Source: Pseudomonas sp. R37(2017)
GTDB taxonomy: Bacteria; Pseudomonadota; Gammaproteobacteria; Pseudomonadales; Pseudomonadaceae
Length of the DNA: 64,000 bases
Direction: 5' to 3'
NCBI RefSeq assembly: GCF_002113375.1
Contig: NZ_NEHO01000009.1
Coordinates: forward strand, 62,001-126,000
The notes under the pieces were generated by a model. That model was given only the letters and a program-made list of their open reading frames with translations. It made no database searches and was not told where the DNA came from. The position numbers and the translations under genes were made by a program. This document shows, piece by piece, positions 8,625-19,700 of the stretch (its first letter is position 1; every line of letters begins with the position of its first letter).

Positions 8625-9953
8625 TTATTTGGTGACCAGCAGTTCCGGGCCAAGGTAGTCGTTGATCTGGTTGATATCGTCATCGCCCAGACTGCCCACC
8701 GAAGAGGCGAGTCGCAGACGCGACATCAAATAGCGTACCTTTGCTTCGAACAGATCGTGGCGCGCAACGAAGAGCAGTTCTTCGGCATTGAGGACGTCCG
8801 AGTTGGTGCTGGTACCGCCCTCTTTGAAGCCCTTGCGTGCCGATGCCAGTGAGCGTTCGTTGGACACTACAGCCGTCTCCAGCGCGCGAATGCGTTTGGC
8901 GCCGCTCAGGATGCCTTGATACTCACGGGTGGTTTCGGTAATGACTTCCTGTCGCGCGGCGTCGAGCTCGTCCATGGCCTTGTCGCTATTGGCACTGGCC
9001 TGGCGTGTCAACGCGCTGACGCCACCACCGCTGTATATCGGGATATTGACTTCCAGCCCGATCGAGCCGTAGTGGTTGCGTTGATTCAACTCGGAGAGTG
9101 ATTGGCTCTCACCCGCGGTGTAGCCGGCAATGAAATCCAGTGTTGGCCAGTGGCCGGCACTGGCTCGCTTCACTTCTTCTGCTGCGAGGTCGCTGTTATA
9201 ACGGCGCGCATGGATCAGCGGGCTATCGGCCTGGGCTTTGACCAACCAGTCCTGCAGGTTGCTCGGCAGCAGCGGTGGTGTATCGAAGCTCGGGCGCAAG
9301 GTGGTCAGCGACTCGGGGGTTTCACCGATGAATTCCTCGAGCTTGCGGCGTGCGTTGATCAGGTTGTCTTGCGCTTCGATCAGCTCGGCGTCGGCGAGGT
9401 CGCGGCGAGCGGCCGACTCGTCGATGTCGGTGACGGTGCCGGCCCCCAGTTCCATGCGCCGTTTCGCCGAGGCGAGTTGTTCTTCGAAGGCGTTCAGCTT
9501 GGACTTGGCCAGGACGATGGTTTCGCTGGCCAGGAGCACATCGAAATAGCTCTCGGACAGGCGCACCGCGGCGTCCTGGGTCTTGGCATCGAATACAGCT
9601 TCGCTGTAGTCGGCACGCTGCTGACCCTGCCGATATTCGGACATTTTCTGTTTGTTGAACAGCGGCTGGCGCAGGCGCACGTTGGCGCCCTTGGAGTCGT
9701 AATGGAGATCTCTGTCGATGCCGCTCTGGCTTTGGGATCCATTGACCTTGTTGTGGTAGCCAGAGGCATTGATCTGCGGTAGCAGGCCAGCCTTGCCAAT
9801 GGCGCGGTTTTCCTCGCCGGCCTCTTTTTCATGCACGGAGGCCTGGTAGATTGGGCCCTGGAACTGCAACAGGTCCCAGGCTTGCTTGAGGTCCATGGCG
9901 TCGGCCGGCAGGGCCAACCCCAGCAGGCAGAAGAGCAAGCAACGACGTTCCAT
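8625..9953 (-). CDS. TolC-family outer-membrane channel of a type I secretion system
   Basis: This 442-residue protein is the outer-membrane exit duct of a type I secretion system, in the AprF/PrtF line of TolC proteins. A signal peptide (about 1-19, MERRCLLFCLLGLALPADA) precedes two internally related halves of beta-strands and long coiled-coil helices, typical of the trimeric channel-tunnel. The start ATG 9953 has AAGGA upstream and is one base past the stop of the adaptor gene. It is third in the operon ABC ATPase, adaptor, channel. Its likely cargo is the divergent giant RTX peroxidase. Confidence 0.93.
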   Translation of the reverse strand: MERRCLLFCLLGLALPADAMDLKQAWDLLQFQGPIYQASVHEKEAGEENRAIGKAGLLPQINASGYHNKVNGSQSQSGIDRDLHYDSKGANVRLRQPLFNKQKMSEYRQGQQRADYSEAVFDAKTQDAAVRLSESYFDVLLASETIVLAKSKLNAFEEQLASAKRRMELGAGTVTDIDESAARRDLADAELIEAQDNLINARRKLEEFIGETPESLTTLRPSFDTPPLLPSNLQDWLVKAQADSPLIHARRYNSDLAAEEVKRASAGHWPTLDFIAGYTAGESQSLSELNQRNHYGSIGLEVNIPIYSGGGVSALTRQASANSDKAMDELDAARQEVITETTREYQGILSGAKRIRALETAVVSNERSLASARKGFKEGGTSTNSDVLNAEELLFVARHDLFEAKVRYLMSRLRLASSVGSLGDDDINQINDYLGPELLVTK

Positions 9954-9954
9954 T

Positions 9955-11295
9955 TCATTGTTCCTTGAATGAGCTGTCCACACGTTCGAGCATTGGTTTA
10001 AGAAGATAGCTCATCATGTTGCGTTCGCCGGTCTTGATGGTGACGCTGGCGGGCATGCCGGGGCGAATGTGATTTTTGCCAAGCAGGCTCATGCCGTCGG
10101 GCGTGACTTCCACCTGGGCCAGATAGAACGGCTGCTTGTTTTCCTCGTCCATCAGGCGGTCGGCGGAGATGGTCAGCACGCGGCCGGGGATGTTTGGTGT
10201 CTTGGCATGGTTGAAAGCCGGGAAAGAAATGTCCACGGGCAGGCCGGGGACCATCTTGTCGATGGCCTGCACGGGAATCATCGCGTCGACCTGCAGTGGT
10301 TCATTGAGCGGAACGATTTCCATGATCTTGAAGCCGGGCTGAATGATCCCACCGACGGTGGCAATGCTCAGGCCCTGGACCATGCCGTCGATCGGCGAGC
10401 GAATCACCGTGTGGGTCACTTCATAGTCGAGTGCGCGCAAGCGGTCGGCCAGTGTGGTGTTTTCCTTGGCGGTTTCAGTCAGCTGCGATTCGACTTCCTT
10501 GAGGTAATCGTGCTGGCGTTGCAGGATGCGCAGTTTGATTTCGGTGGTCTGGCTGCGTATGCGCGCGATGTTGTTGAGGTTCTCGGCCTGGCCGGCGGAG
10601 AGGTCGGCATTGCTGCGTTCCAGTTCAAGCAGACGGTTGCGCGGCACATAGCCTTCGGCTGTCAAAACGCGGGTGCCTTGCAGCTCCTGGTTGAGGAAGT
10701 TGATTTGCGAGGCGCGGGCACCATAGACCTGCTGCAGGCCCTTGAGCTGCACTGCCGACGCCGCGAGGTTCTCCTGCAGGATGCTGATTTCGCCAGCGAG
10801 CCCGGCGCGCCGGGTGTCCAGCAGGCGCTGTTGCAGGTCCATGGCGGCCTCCAGGCGGTGATCCCCCTTGAAGCGCTCGAGCAATTCGGGATCGAACTTC
10901 ACCACATCGCGGCCGTCACGTTCCGCTTCCAGGCGGTTTTCCACGGTCTTGCTGACGATGTACTGGGCGCTGACCGCGCCTTGTTCGGAAGCAGCGCGCA
11001 ATGAGTCGAGGCGGACCACCTCCTGGCCTTTTTTCACGATATCGCCTTCGCGAACGAGAATGGCCTCAACCGTACCGCCGCTCAGATGCTGTACGGCCTT
11101 GCGATTGCTGGTGACCTTGACCGTGCCTGTCGCTACCACGCCGGCATCCAGCGGCGCCAGCCAGGACCACAGGAGGAAGCCGCCGAAGCCGGCGATCACC
11201 AGCCACACGCCCCAGCGCGCGGGTTTGGCGACGTCCAGATCCACCACGTTCTTGGGGTCGGCTTGAATCATATCGGTGCGTTGGCTCATTTGCAT
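9955..11295 (-). CDS. HlyD-family type I secretion adaptor
   Basis: This 446-residue membrane fusion protein (AprE/PrtE type) joins the inner-membrane ABC exporter to the outer-membrane channel. After a short cytoplasmic N-terminus there is one membrane helix (about 29-48), then a biotinyl-lipoyl-like hairpin (VREGDIVKKGQEV, about 80-95), a long coiled coil (about 110-290), and the C-terminal beta-barrel with RSPIDGMV and RPGMPASV segments. A GGGAG ribosome site precedes ATG 11295. It begins 6 bp after the ABC stop and nearly abuts the channel gene, so translational coupling is likely. Confidence 0.94.
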   Translation of the reverse strand: MQMSQRTDMIQADPKNVVDLDVAKPARWGVWLVIAGFGGFLLWSWLAPLDAGVVATGTVKVTSNRKAVQHLSGGTVEAILVREGDIVKKGQEVVRLDSLRAASEQGAVSAQYIVSKTVENRLEAERDGRDVVKFDPELLERFKGDHRLEAAMDLQQRLLDTRRAGLAGEISILQENLAASAVQLKGLQQVYGARASQINFLNQELQGTRVLTAEGYVPRNRLLELERSNADLSAGQAENLNNIARIRSQTTEIKLRILQRQHDYLKEVESQLTETAKENTTLADRLRALDYEVTHTVIRSPIDGMVQGLSIATVGGIIQPGFKIMEIVPLNEPLQVDAMIPVQAIDKMVPGLPVDISFPAFNHAKTPNIPGRVLTISADRLMDEENKQPFYLAQVEVTPDGMSLLGKNHIRPGMPASVTIKTGERNMMSYLLKPMLERVDSSFKEQ

Positions 11296-11301
11296 GATCG
11301 A

Positions 11302-13038
11302 TCACTCCCGTGCTTTGACGGAGGCCAGCGGAGTCGAAGCGCCTGCAGGTATCACACTGGCCTTGCGCAGCGCTGCGAATACTTCATCGCGCGTGCCGAG
11401 CATCTGCACGCCGCCGTCACGCAGCATCAGCACCTTATCGACGGCGCAGAGGACGTTGGGACGGTGGGAAATCAGGATGACGGTGGCGCCACGGGCCTTG
11501 AGTTCGGCCAGTGCATCGACCAGGGCCTTTTCGCCGACGTCGTCGAGGTTGGCGTTCGGTTCATCCAGCACGATCAGGTTGGGTTCGCCATACAACGCGC
11601 GAGCCAAGGCGATGCGTTGCTTCTGGCCACCGGAAAGCGGGCTGCCGTCGGTGCCCAGGCGGGTGTCATAACCCTGGGGAAAACGCAGGATCATCTCGTG
11701 CACGCCAGTGATCCTGGCGGCGCGGATGACCGCTTCGCTGTCCACTTCGCCAAAGCGCGCAATGTTGTCGGCAATGTTGCCCTCGAACAGCTCCACGTCC
11801 TGTGGCAGGTAGCCAATCCAGGGGCCAAGTTCGCCTTTGTTCCAGGTGAATATGTCCGCGCCATCCAGGCGTACCTTGCCGGCCTGCGTCGGCCAGACGC
11901 CAACCAGCAGGCGGGCGAGGGTGGATTTGCCCGAGGCGGATGGGCCGATAATGCCAAGGCTCTCGCCGGGGACAAGGCTGAAGCCAACTCCGCGCAGAAT
12001 CGTGTTGTTGGTACCTGGGGCGCCGGCATACACATTCTCCACTGCCAGCATGCCCTGCGGCCGCTGCAGCGACATGCTCGGTGGCCGGCGTGGGAAATCA
12101 TGCAGCATCTCGTTCAGCCGGCCCCAGGCCGAACGGCAGCCGAGCAGTTGCTTCCACGACGCGATGACCTGTTCCACCGGGCCCAGTGCGCGGCCGGTGA
12201 GGATCGAGCAGGCGATCATCATCCCCGGGGTGATCTTGCCTTCGATCGCCAGCAGCGCGCCGGCGCCGAGGATCAGTGACTGCAAGGTGATACGCACGAA
12301 GCGCCCGGTGCTGCTGATCAAGGCGGCGCGGTCGGAGGCCAGGGTCTGCATTTCCAGAATGCGCAAATGGCTCATGTACCAGCGTTTGCTGATCGACGGC
12401 AGCATGCCCATGGCCTCGATGACCTCGGCATTGCGCAGGTTGTTGTTGGCGTATTGGGCGGAGGACATCGCGGCCTGATTGGCTTCGGCCAGCGGTTTCT
12501 GTGTCGCCTTTTCAGTGAGATAAGCCAGGCCCATCAGGATCAGCGAGCCGACCAGCGTGAGCAGACCGAGCAGTGGGTGGATCAGGTAGGCGACCAGCAG
12601 GTAGATCGGTGTCCACGGCGCGTCGAAGAAAGCGAACAGCGAGTTGCCGGTGACGAACTGGCGAACCTGGGCGAGGTCTTGCAGGGCCTGGGCCGGGTTA
12701 CCACCGGCGCGGCTCAGGTTGCGCTCGAATGCTGCGTTGAAAATGCGTCGGTTGAGTTCCATGTCGAGGCAGTTGCCGACCCGGATCAGAACCCGCGTGC
12801 GGATCATCTCCAGCGTGGACATCAGCAAGAACAGCCCCACTATCAGCACAGTCAACATCGTCAGCGTCGTGACGTTGCGACTGACCAGGGCTCGGTCATA
12901 GACCTGCAGCATATAAATAGCTGGCGTCAACATCATGACGTTTATGACGCCGCTGAACGCTGCCAGCGAATAAAAACTGCGGCGCATGCGAAAAAGGGCG
13001 TCGGCCAGTTCGGAACGGATGCTCGACTGTTTGGGCAT
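11302..13038 (-). CDS. type I secretion ABC transporter, ATPase/permease
   Basis: This 578-residue protein is the energising component of the secretion system, in the AprD/PrtD line. The N-terminal membrane domain (about 20-300) has five to six helices. The nucleotide-binding domain (about 330-560) has Walker A GPSASGKST, signature LSGGQKQR and Walker B LIVLDEPNANLD followed by the switch histidine in ISHRP. The start at ATG 13038 has a strong GGGAGGA site; the frame stays open 28 codons further upstream without a ribosome site. PrtD-type exporters lack the C39-like peptidase domain, and none is seen here, which fits RTX cargo with a C-terminal signal. Confidence 0.95.
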   Translation of the reverse strand: MPKQSSIRSELADALFRMRRSFYSLAAFSGVINVMMLTPAIYMLQVYDRALVSRNVTTLTMLTVLIVGLFLLMSTLEMIRTRVLIRVGNCLDMELNRRIFNAAFERNLSRAGGNPAQALQDLAQVRQFVTGNSLFAFFDAPWTPIYLLVAYLIHPLLGLLTLVGSLILMGLAYLTEKATQKPLAEANQAAMSSAQYANNNLRNAEVIEAMGMLPSISKRWYMSHLRILEMQTLASDRAALISSTGRFVRITLQSLILGAGALLAIEGKITPGMMIACSILTGRALGPVEQVIASWKQLLGCRSAWGRLNEMLHDFPRRPPSMSLQRPQGMLAVENVYAGAPGTNNTILRGVGFSLVPGESLGIIGPSASGKSTLARLLVGVWPTQAGKVRLDGADIFTWNKGELGPWIGYLPQDVELFEGNIADNIARFGEVDSEAVIRAARITGVHEMILRFPQGYDTRLGTDGSPLSGGQKQRIALARALYGEPNLIVLDEPNANLDDVGEKALVDALAELKARGATVILISHRPNVLCAVDKVLMLRDGGVQMLGTRDEVFAALRKASVIPAGASTPLASVKARE

Positions 13039-13215
13039 GGTGGTCCTCCCACTGCGAAAAGCCGGTCGCCCTTGTGGCGCAACAGCTAACAGTAAATGTA
13101 GTTCCTTAAACCACTTATGCACGCGCAGGCTGGGTCGCTCTGTGGATGGCGAGTCTTCCGAAATCTCTGCGCTGCTCCTTATGCAGGAGCGTAGGTGGCT
13201 GCGAAACAGTCCGAA

Positions 13216-13244
13216 ATAACATTTCGCTCTATACCTGCACTCAA
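13216..13244 (-). promoter_or_regulatory. possible promoter of the secretion operon
   Basis: On the minus strand TTGAGT (13244-13239), 17 bp, then TGTTAT (13221-13216). It lies in an AT-rich patch about 180 bp before the ABC start. Matches to consensus are moderate. Confidence 0.35.
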
Positions 13245-13316
13245 CTTCCTATATGTCTTTTAAAAACAGCTAGTTGGAAGCCTAAAACACCAGTCGTCTG
13301 TTTTAGCGACGTAATA

Positions 13317-13345
13317 TTGACAAAGTTTTGCTATGGAACTTTAGT
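13317..13345 (+). promoter_or_regulatory. possible promoter of the RTX peroxidase gene
   Basis: TTGACA (13317-13322), 17 bp, then TTTAGT (13340-13345). It gives a leader of about 360 nt before the giant gene. The 670-bp divergent region 13039-13710 otherwise shows only the small ORF listed next. Confidence 0.4.
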
Positions 13346-13432
13346 CTTAGTTATCGGGGGGGCCTGCCCGCCTGAAGCTTGCCATCGCTTTGGCAGCGCA
13401 AGGCGCGGTGATTCACCCGGAAGGAGCAGAAC

Positions 13433-13537
13433 ATGTTGATCATTTCGTTGTTTTGCAGAGTGAAGGGGCTTACCAGCAAGTTTGCCTTTACCTCCTGTTT
13501 CCATGGCCCGCCCAGGGCACGCATCCGCTCTGCCTGA
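13433..13537 (+). CDS. possible 34-residue leader ORF
   Basis: An ATG at 13433 follows a strong AAGGAG (13421-13426) at 6-nt spacing, and the frame runs 34 codons to TGA 13535-13537. The product begins MLIISLFCRVKGL and is hydrophobic then basic. It lies in the long leader of the giant RTX gene. It may be a regulatory leader peptide or chance. The ribosome site is the only strong evidence. Confidence 0.3.
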   Translation: MLIISLFCRVKGLTSKFAFTSCFHGPPRARIRSA

Positions 13538-13710
13538 TCACGCGGCGAGCCTTTCATTACGCGAATTCCAGGCGCGTATCCCGAGTTCCGGGTAACGCCA
13601 GCTCTCGCTGAAAAACAAAACCAACAATCTGCACAAGCCAGCACATGACTTGGCGCGGAAGGACCTTCTCGTCCCGCGCCTTTACCCAGATAGATCGAGG
13701 GCAATTCAAA

Positions 13711-16700
13711 ATGGCCAATTTCAACAAAGCGGACCTGGAGTTCATCCTCAAACAAATCTTTATCGCCGAAGCGCAAGCCGACGGCGCCAGCCTCAATGAT
13801 TTGCTACCCAACACTCAGGTGCCATTCGGTCTGCGTACCGTCGATGGCAGCCTCAATAACCTGGTGACCGGCCAGAGCGAATTTGGCGCCGCGGACAATA
13901 CTTTCCCGCGCCTGCTTCAACCCTCGTTCCTGCCCGATTATGTCGGGACAGGGCCGGTGATCGACCCGCAACCACGGATTATCAGTAACCTGGTAGTCGA
14001 CCAGACCGCCAACAATCCGGCGGCCTATGCAGCGGCCTTTGACCCCGGACTGGACGGGGTGCTCAACTTCGGTGTGGTGGGTGCCGGTAATGACGACGTC
14101 CTCAAGGATGGCGTACAGATCGTCGCCAGCCCCGGTCTGGATGGGGTGTTCGGCACTGCCGATGACAAGGATGTGTTCCTCTTTCCCAACGTGTCGCCGG
14201 ACGTTGGCCTGACCGCCAGCTTCAACTCGTGGATGACGTTCTTCGGGCAGTTCTTCGACCATGGTCTTGACCTTGTCACCAAGAGCGCTACCGATACCGT
14301 GTTCATTCCGCTGCAACCGGACGATCCGTTGTTCGTACCGGGCAGCCCGACCAATTTCATGGTGCTGCCGCGTGCAGTGCGTACCGCTGGGGCGGACGGA
14401 GTAGTCGGCACGGCCGATGATGGCCAGACCAACACCACCTCGCCGTTCGTCGACCAAAGCCAGACCTACAGCTCGCACCCTTCGCATCAGGTGTTCCTGC
14501 GCGAGTACGTCATCAACGCGGCAGGCGACCCCGTTGCCACAGGGCGCCTGATTACCAATCGCGATCTTGGCGCCGATGGCCGGTTCGGCACCGCCGATGA
14601 TGGCACAGGCGAAAATGGCGGCATGGCGACCTGGGCAGTGGTCAAGGCGCAGGCCCGTGACATTCTTGGCATCAATCTGACCGACGCCGATGTGCACAAC
14701 GTGCCGTTGCTGGCAACCGATGCGTACGGCAACTTCATTCGCGGGCCTAACGGCATGCCGCAGGTAGTGATTCGCATCAGTAATGGTGCCGACGGCATCG
14801 CCGGCACGGCCGATGACGTCACTCAACTGGTTGAAGGCAACCGGGCAAATCCTATCAGTCTGGCCAATGCCGTGAGCACCGGACATGGCTTCCTCGATGA
14901 CATCGCCCACAATGCCGCGCCGGTCGTCGTTGGCGGGGTTTTGCAAGCGGATGCCGACACCACTGTCGGCAATGCTCAGCCCGTTGACGGGGCCGGCAAC
15001 AACCTGACCTATGACAACGAACTGCTCGACGCCCACTACATCGCCGGTGACGGCCGGGTCAACGAAAACATCGGCCTGACCACCGTGCACCATGTGTTCC
15101 ACTCCGAGCACAACCGTCTTGTCCAGCAGTCCAAGGACACCATCCTTGCCTCCGGCGACCTGGCCTTCCTCAATGAGTGGCTGGTTGACGACGTGACCGC
15201 GATACCGACTACAGCCGCTGAGATTGCAGCGTTGGTGTGGGACGGCGAACGCCTGTTCCAGGCCGCCAAGTTCGGCACCGAGATGCAGTACCAGCACCTG
15301 GTGTTCGAAGAGTTCGCGCGGACCATTCAACCGCAGGTCGATGAGTTCCTTGCGCCCAACGGCTATGACACCTCGATCAACCCGGCGATCCTCGCCGAGT
15401 TCGCCCACGTGGTGTACCGCTTCGGTCACTCGATGTTGACCGAGACCGTCGATCGCTTCGATCCCGACTTCAATCCGCTGCTCACCGATCCGACCAACCC
15501 GGACTCGCAACTGGGGCTGATCGCGGCTTTCCTCAACCCGCTGGCCTTCGCCGGCAGCGGCCTGACCGCTGACCAGGCGGCAGGGGCGATCGTTCGCGGT
15601 GTGACCCGCCAGGTCGGCAACGAGATCGACGAGTTCGTCACTGAAGCCTTGCGCAACAACCTGCTCGGTCTGCCACTCGATTTGCCAGCCCTGAACATGG
15701 CGCGTGGTCGCGACACTGGCATTCCTACATTGAATGAAGCCCGTCGTGAGATGTACGCCGCGACCGGCGACAGCCAACTGAAGCCGTACATCAGTTGGGC
15801 TGACCTGGTGGACCACCTCAAGCACCCCGAGTCGCTGGTCAACTTCATTGCGGCCTATGGCACCCATGGCTCGATCACGTCGGCGACCACGCTGGCAGAG
15901 AAACGCGCAGCAGCCCTGGCGCTGGTGTTCGGTGGTGCAGGTTCGCCTGCCGACCGCCTGGACTTCCTCAACAGCACCGGTGCCTGGGCCAACGTGACCC
16001 AGGCCGGCCAGGATGGAGTACTGGGTACCGCAGACGACATAACGGGTGTGACGATCACGGGCCTCGACGACGTTGATTTCTGGGTCGGTGGCCTCGCCGA
16101 AGAGAAAATGCCGTTCGGCGGCATGCTCGGCTCGACGTTCAACTTCGTGTTTGAAACCCAGATGGAGGCGTTGCAGAACGGCGACCGCTTCTACTATCTG
16201 TCGCGTACCGCGGGCCTGAACTTCGGCACTGAGCTTGAGAACAACTCCTTTGCCAAGTTGATCATGCTCAACACCGATGTCACCCACCTGTCGAACACCG
16301 TGTTCCTGACACCTACGTTCACCCTCGAAGTGAATCAGGCCAGCCAGTTCACCGGAGAGGGCGTGGATGGCAGGGCCGATCCGACGGGCGGCATCATGAT
16401 CAACGGCGTGGAAGTCGTGCCGCTGGTGATTCGCGACAACCCCGAGACCGTAGGTCCCGATACCAATTATCTGCAGTACACCGGTGAAGACCATATCGTC
16501 ATGGGCGGCACCGCCGGCAATGACATCATCATTTCCGGTGAAGGCGATGACACCCTTTACGGCGACGCCGGCAACGACCGCCTCGAAGGCGGTGCGGGGA
16601 ACGATGCGATACTCGGTGGCGATGGCGATGACATCATCAGCGACGCGTTCGGCGACAACCGTATGGAAGGCAATGCCGGTAACGATGTGATCATCGCCGG

Positions 16701-19700
16701 CAGCATGCTTGCCGCAGGCAACCTGATCCTGGGTGGCGACGGCCAGGACTTCATCATCACCACCGAAGACATCAGTACCACCTTCGGCGGCCAGGGTGAC
16801 GACTTCATCCTGGGTGCCAAGACCAACTTGCCACCTACCGGCAACGAAGGTGATGACTGGATCGAGAAGGGCACCCAGGACGGTGCGCCTGGCGATAACT
16901 TCTCGCCGCTGCTCAATGACGATGTGATTGGCAACGACATCTTTGTGGGGGGTGGCGGCTTCGACGAAATGATCGGCGAGGGTGGCGACGACATCTTTGT
17001 CGGCAGCGATGCCCAGGACAAGATGGACGGCATGTCCGGCTTCGACTGGATCACCTACAAGAACGACAAGGTTGGCGTGACCGCTGACCTGAGACTGGCC
17101 GCACTGGCTCAGCCTCACGGCAACACACCAAACCAGAACGCCGGGGTGTTCAATCCGGTCGGCGCCTCGCCAGCCTCGATTCTCGACCGTTTTGCCGAGG
17201 TCGAGGGTTTGTCCGGCTCGAGTTTCGGCGATGTGCTCAAAGGCGATGATGTCGATGCAGTCACTATCGTCAACCACGGTGGCGCCACGGGCAGTGCGCT
17301 GACCAATGTCGCGTTGATCCGCGGCCTGGATCAGTTCCTGGCCGATGCCGGCCTGCCGGTCACCGGATTTGCCACCGGCAACATCATCCTCGGCGGCGAT
17401 GGCAGTGACCTGGTCGAGGGCCGCGGCGGCGATGACCTGATCGATGGCGACAAATGGATCAACGTCAGGATTGCCGTATATGACCCTGCCGACGTCAACC
17501 ATCTCGGTCCTGAAATCGCTAGCTTCGACAGCATGGCCGATATGATCCCGTTCATGCTGGACGGCACCATCAACCCTGGCCAGCTCAAGGCCGTGCGGGA
17601 AATCATGCCCGGCGTCTCGACGGGTGGGGCGGCTTTCGACACCGCCATTTACTCCGGAGTCGCACTCGACTACACGGTGACTGTCGACGACCGCGGCACC
17701 GCCGATCTGGCGGACGATATCTATACAGTGACCGACAGTGTCGCGGGTCGCGATGGCACCGATACCCTGCTGCATGTCGAACGCCTGCAATTTGCCGATC
17801 AGCAGATGGTGCTGGTGGACGGGCTCAATGCCCAACCGACCGGCAGTCCGACGGTCACCGGTGGGGTTGGCGGTGTGATTACGGTGGGCGACACGCTGAC
17901 TGTCAGTGCGGCGGCGCTGCGCGATGCCGACAACATCGCGGCGGGAAATCCGCTGGGCCTGGTCAATAGCTCCGTGTCCTACTACTGGCAGTTCGAGGCA
18001 GTTGCGGGCAGCGGTGTTTTCGAGGACATCATCCTGTTGCCGGCTGGCGACCTGGCGTTCCAGAGTGCCGACGGCACCACGTTCAAGGTATCTCCCGACC
18101 TTGCCGGGCTGAATTTGCGGGTCAAGGCGATCTACCAGGATGCTCATGGCACCACTGAAATCGTGTTTTCGGAGCCGACTGGCTTGGTGGCTCCCGGCGC
18201 ACCGGTGGTACCGACGGCGCCGATCCCGGTAGTCGATGCCACCTCGGGTGGCGCGGGCCTGCACATGGTGCGCTCCGACCTCAACTTCATTCTTGACCAG
18301 ATCAAGATTGCCGAGGCTGAAGCGTCTGGTCAGGACATCCTCTCGCTGATCCCGAATATTCGCTCGCCTTTGGGCCTGCGTGCGGTCGACGGGTCGAACA
18401 ACAACCTGTTGAACCTCAACGGCAACAATCACACCGAGTTTGGTGCCGCCGACAACGTCTTTCCGCGCTTGAGCGATCCGGTCTTCAATCCGGCGGAAGG
18501 CGGGACGTCGTACACGCAGACCAGCGGTCTGGTGATTGACTCGCAGCCGCGCACCATCAGTAACCTGATCGTCGACCAGACGGCGAACAATGCGGCGGCC
18601 TATGCCACGGCTTTCGACCCGGGCTTGAACGGGCATCTCGACTTCGGCGTGGTGGGTCCGCTTAATGACGACGTGCTCAAGGATGGCGTACAGATCGTCA
18701 AGAGCCCCGGGCTGGATGGACAGTTCGGTACGCTCGACGACCACGATGTGTTCCTGATCGAGAACACCGCGGCGGACGCGGGATTGTCCGCGCCGTTCAA
18801 CGCCTGGATGACCTTCTTCGGGCAGTTCTTCGATCATGGCCTGGACCTGGTGACCAAAGGTGGTTCGGGCACCGTCTTCATTCCGCTGCAGCCGGATGAT
18901 CCGCTCTTTGTCCCAGGCAGTCCGACGAACTTCATGGTCCTGACCCGGGCAACCAACCAGCCAGGGCCGGATGGCGTTCTTGGCACGGCCGACGACATCC
19001 ATGAGCATACCAACACCACCACGCCGTTCGTGGACCAGAACCAGACCTACAGCTCGCACCCGTCGCATCAGGTGTTCCTGCGCGGTTATGAGCTCAACGC
19101 AGCGGGCGAACCGGTCGCCACCGGCAGGTTGATCACTAACCGTGACCTGGGGGCGGATGGTACGTTTGGCACCGCTGACGACGTTGAAATCGGTGGCATG
19201 GCAACCTGGAAGGTGGTCAAGGCCCAGGCCCGTGACATTCTTGGCATCAATCTGACTGACGCCGATATCGATAGCGGCCCACTGCTGGCGACTGACGCCT
19301 ATGGCAACTTCATCAAGGGGGCGAACGGCTTCCCGCAGGTTGTCATTCGGGTCAACAACGGGGCGGATGGCATTGCCGGCACCGCCGATGACGTCACTAC
19401 GCTTGTCGAAGGCGATCCGGCCAATCCGGTCAGCCTCGTGAACGCGGTACGCACCGGCCATGCCTTCCTCAACGACATCGCCCACAACGCCGTGCCGGTT
19501 TCTGCAGGTGGGGTTCTACAGGCGGATGCCGACACCGATGTCGGCAATGCGCAGCCCGTTGACGGGGCCGGCAACAACCTGACCTATGACAACGAACTGC
19601 TCGATGCTCACTACATCGCCGGCGACGGTCGGGTCAACGAAAACATCGGCCTGACCGCAGTGCATGCGATCTTCCACTCCGAGCACAACCGCCTGGTCCA

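Noticed and set aside
13804..19485. Long open frame (1893 codons) opposite the giant RTX gene
   Set aside because: It is an antisense shadow caused by GC-rich, GTC/GAC-biased codons of the plus-strand gene; no ribosome site or family signature.
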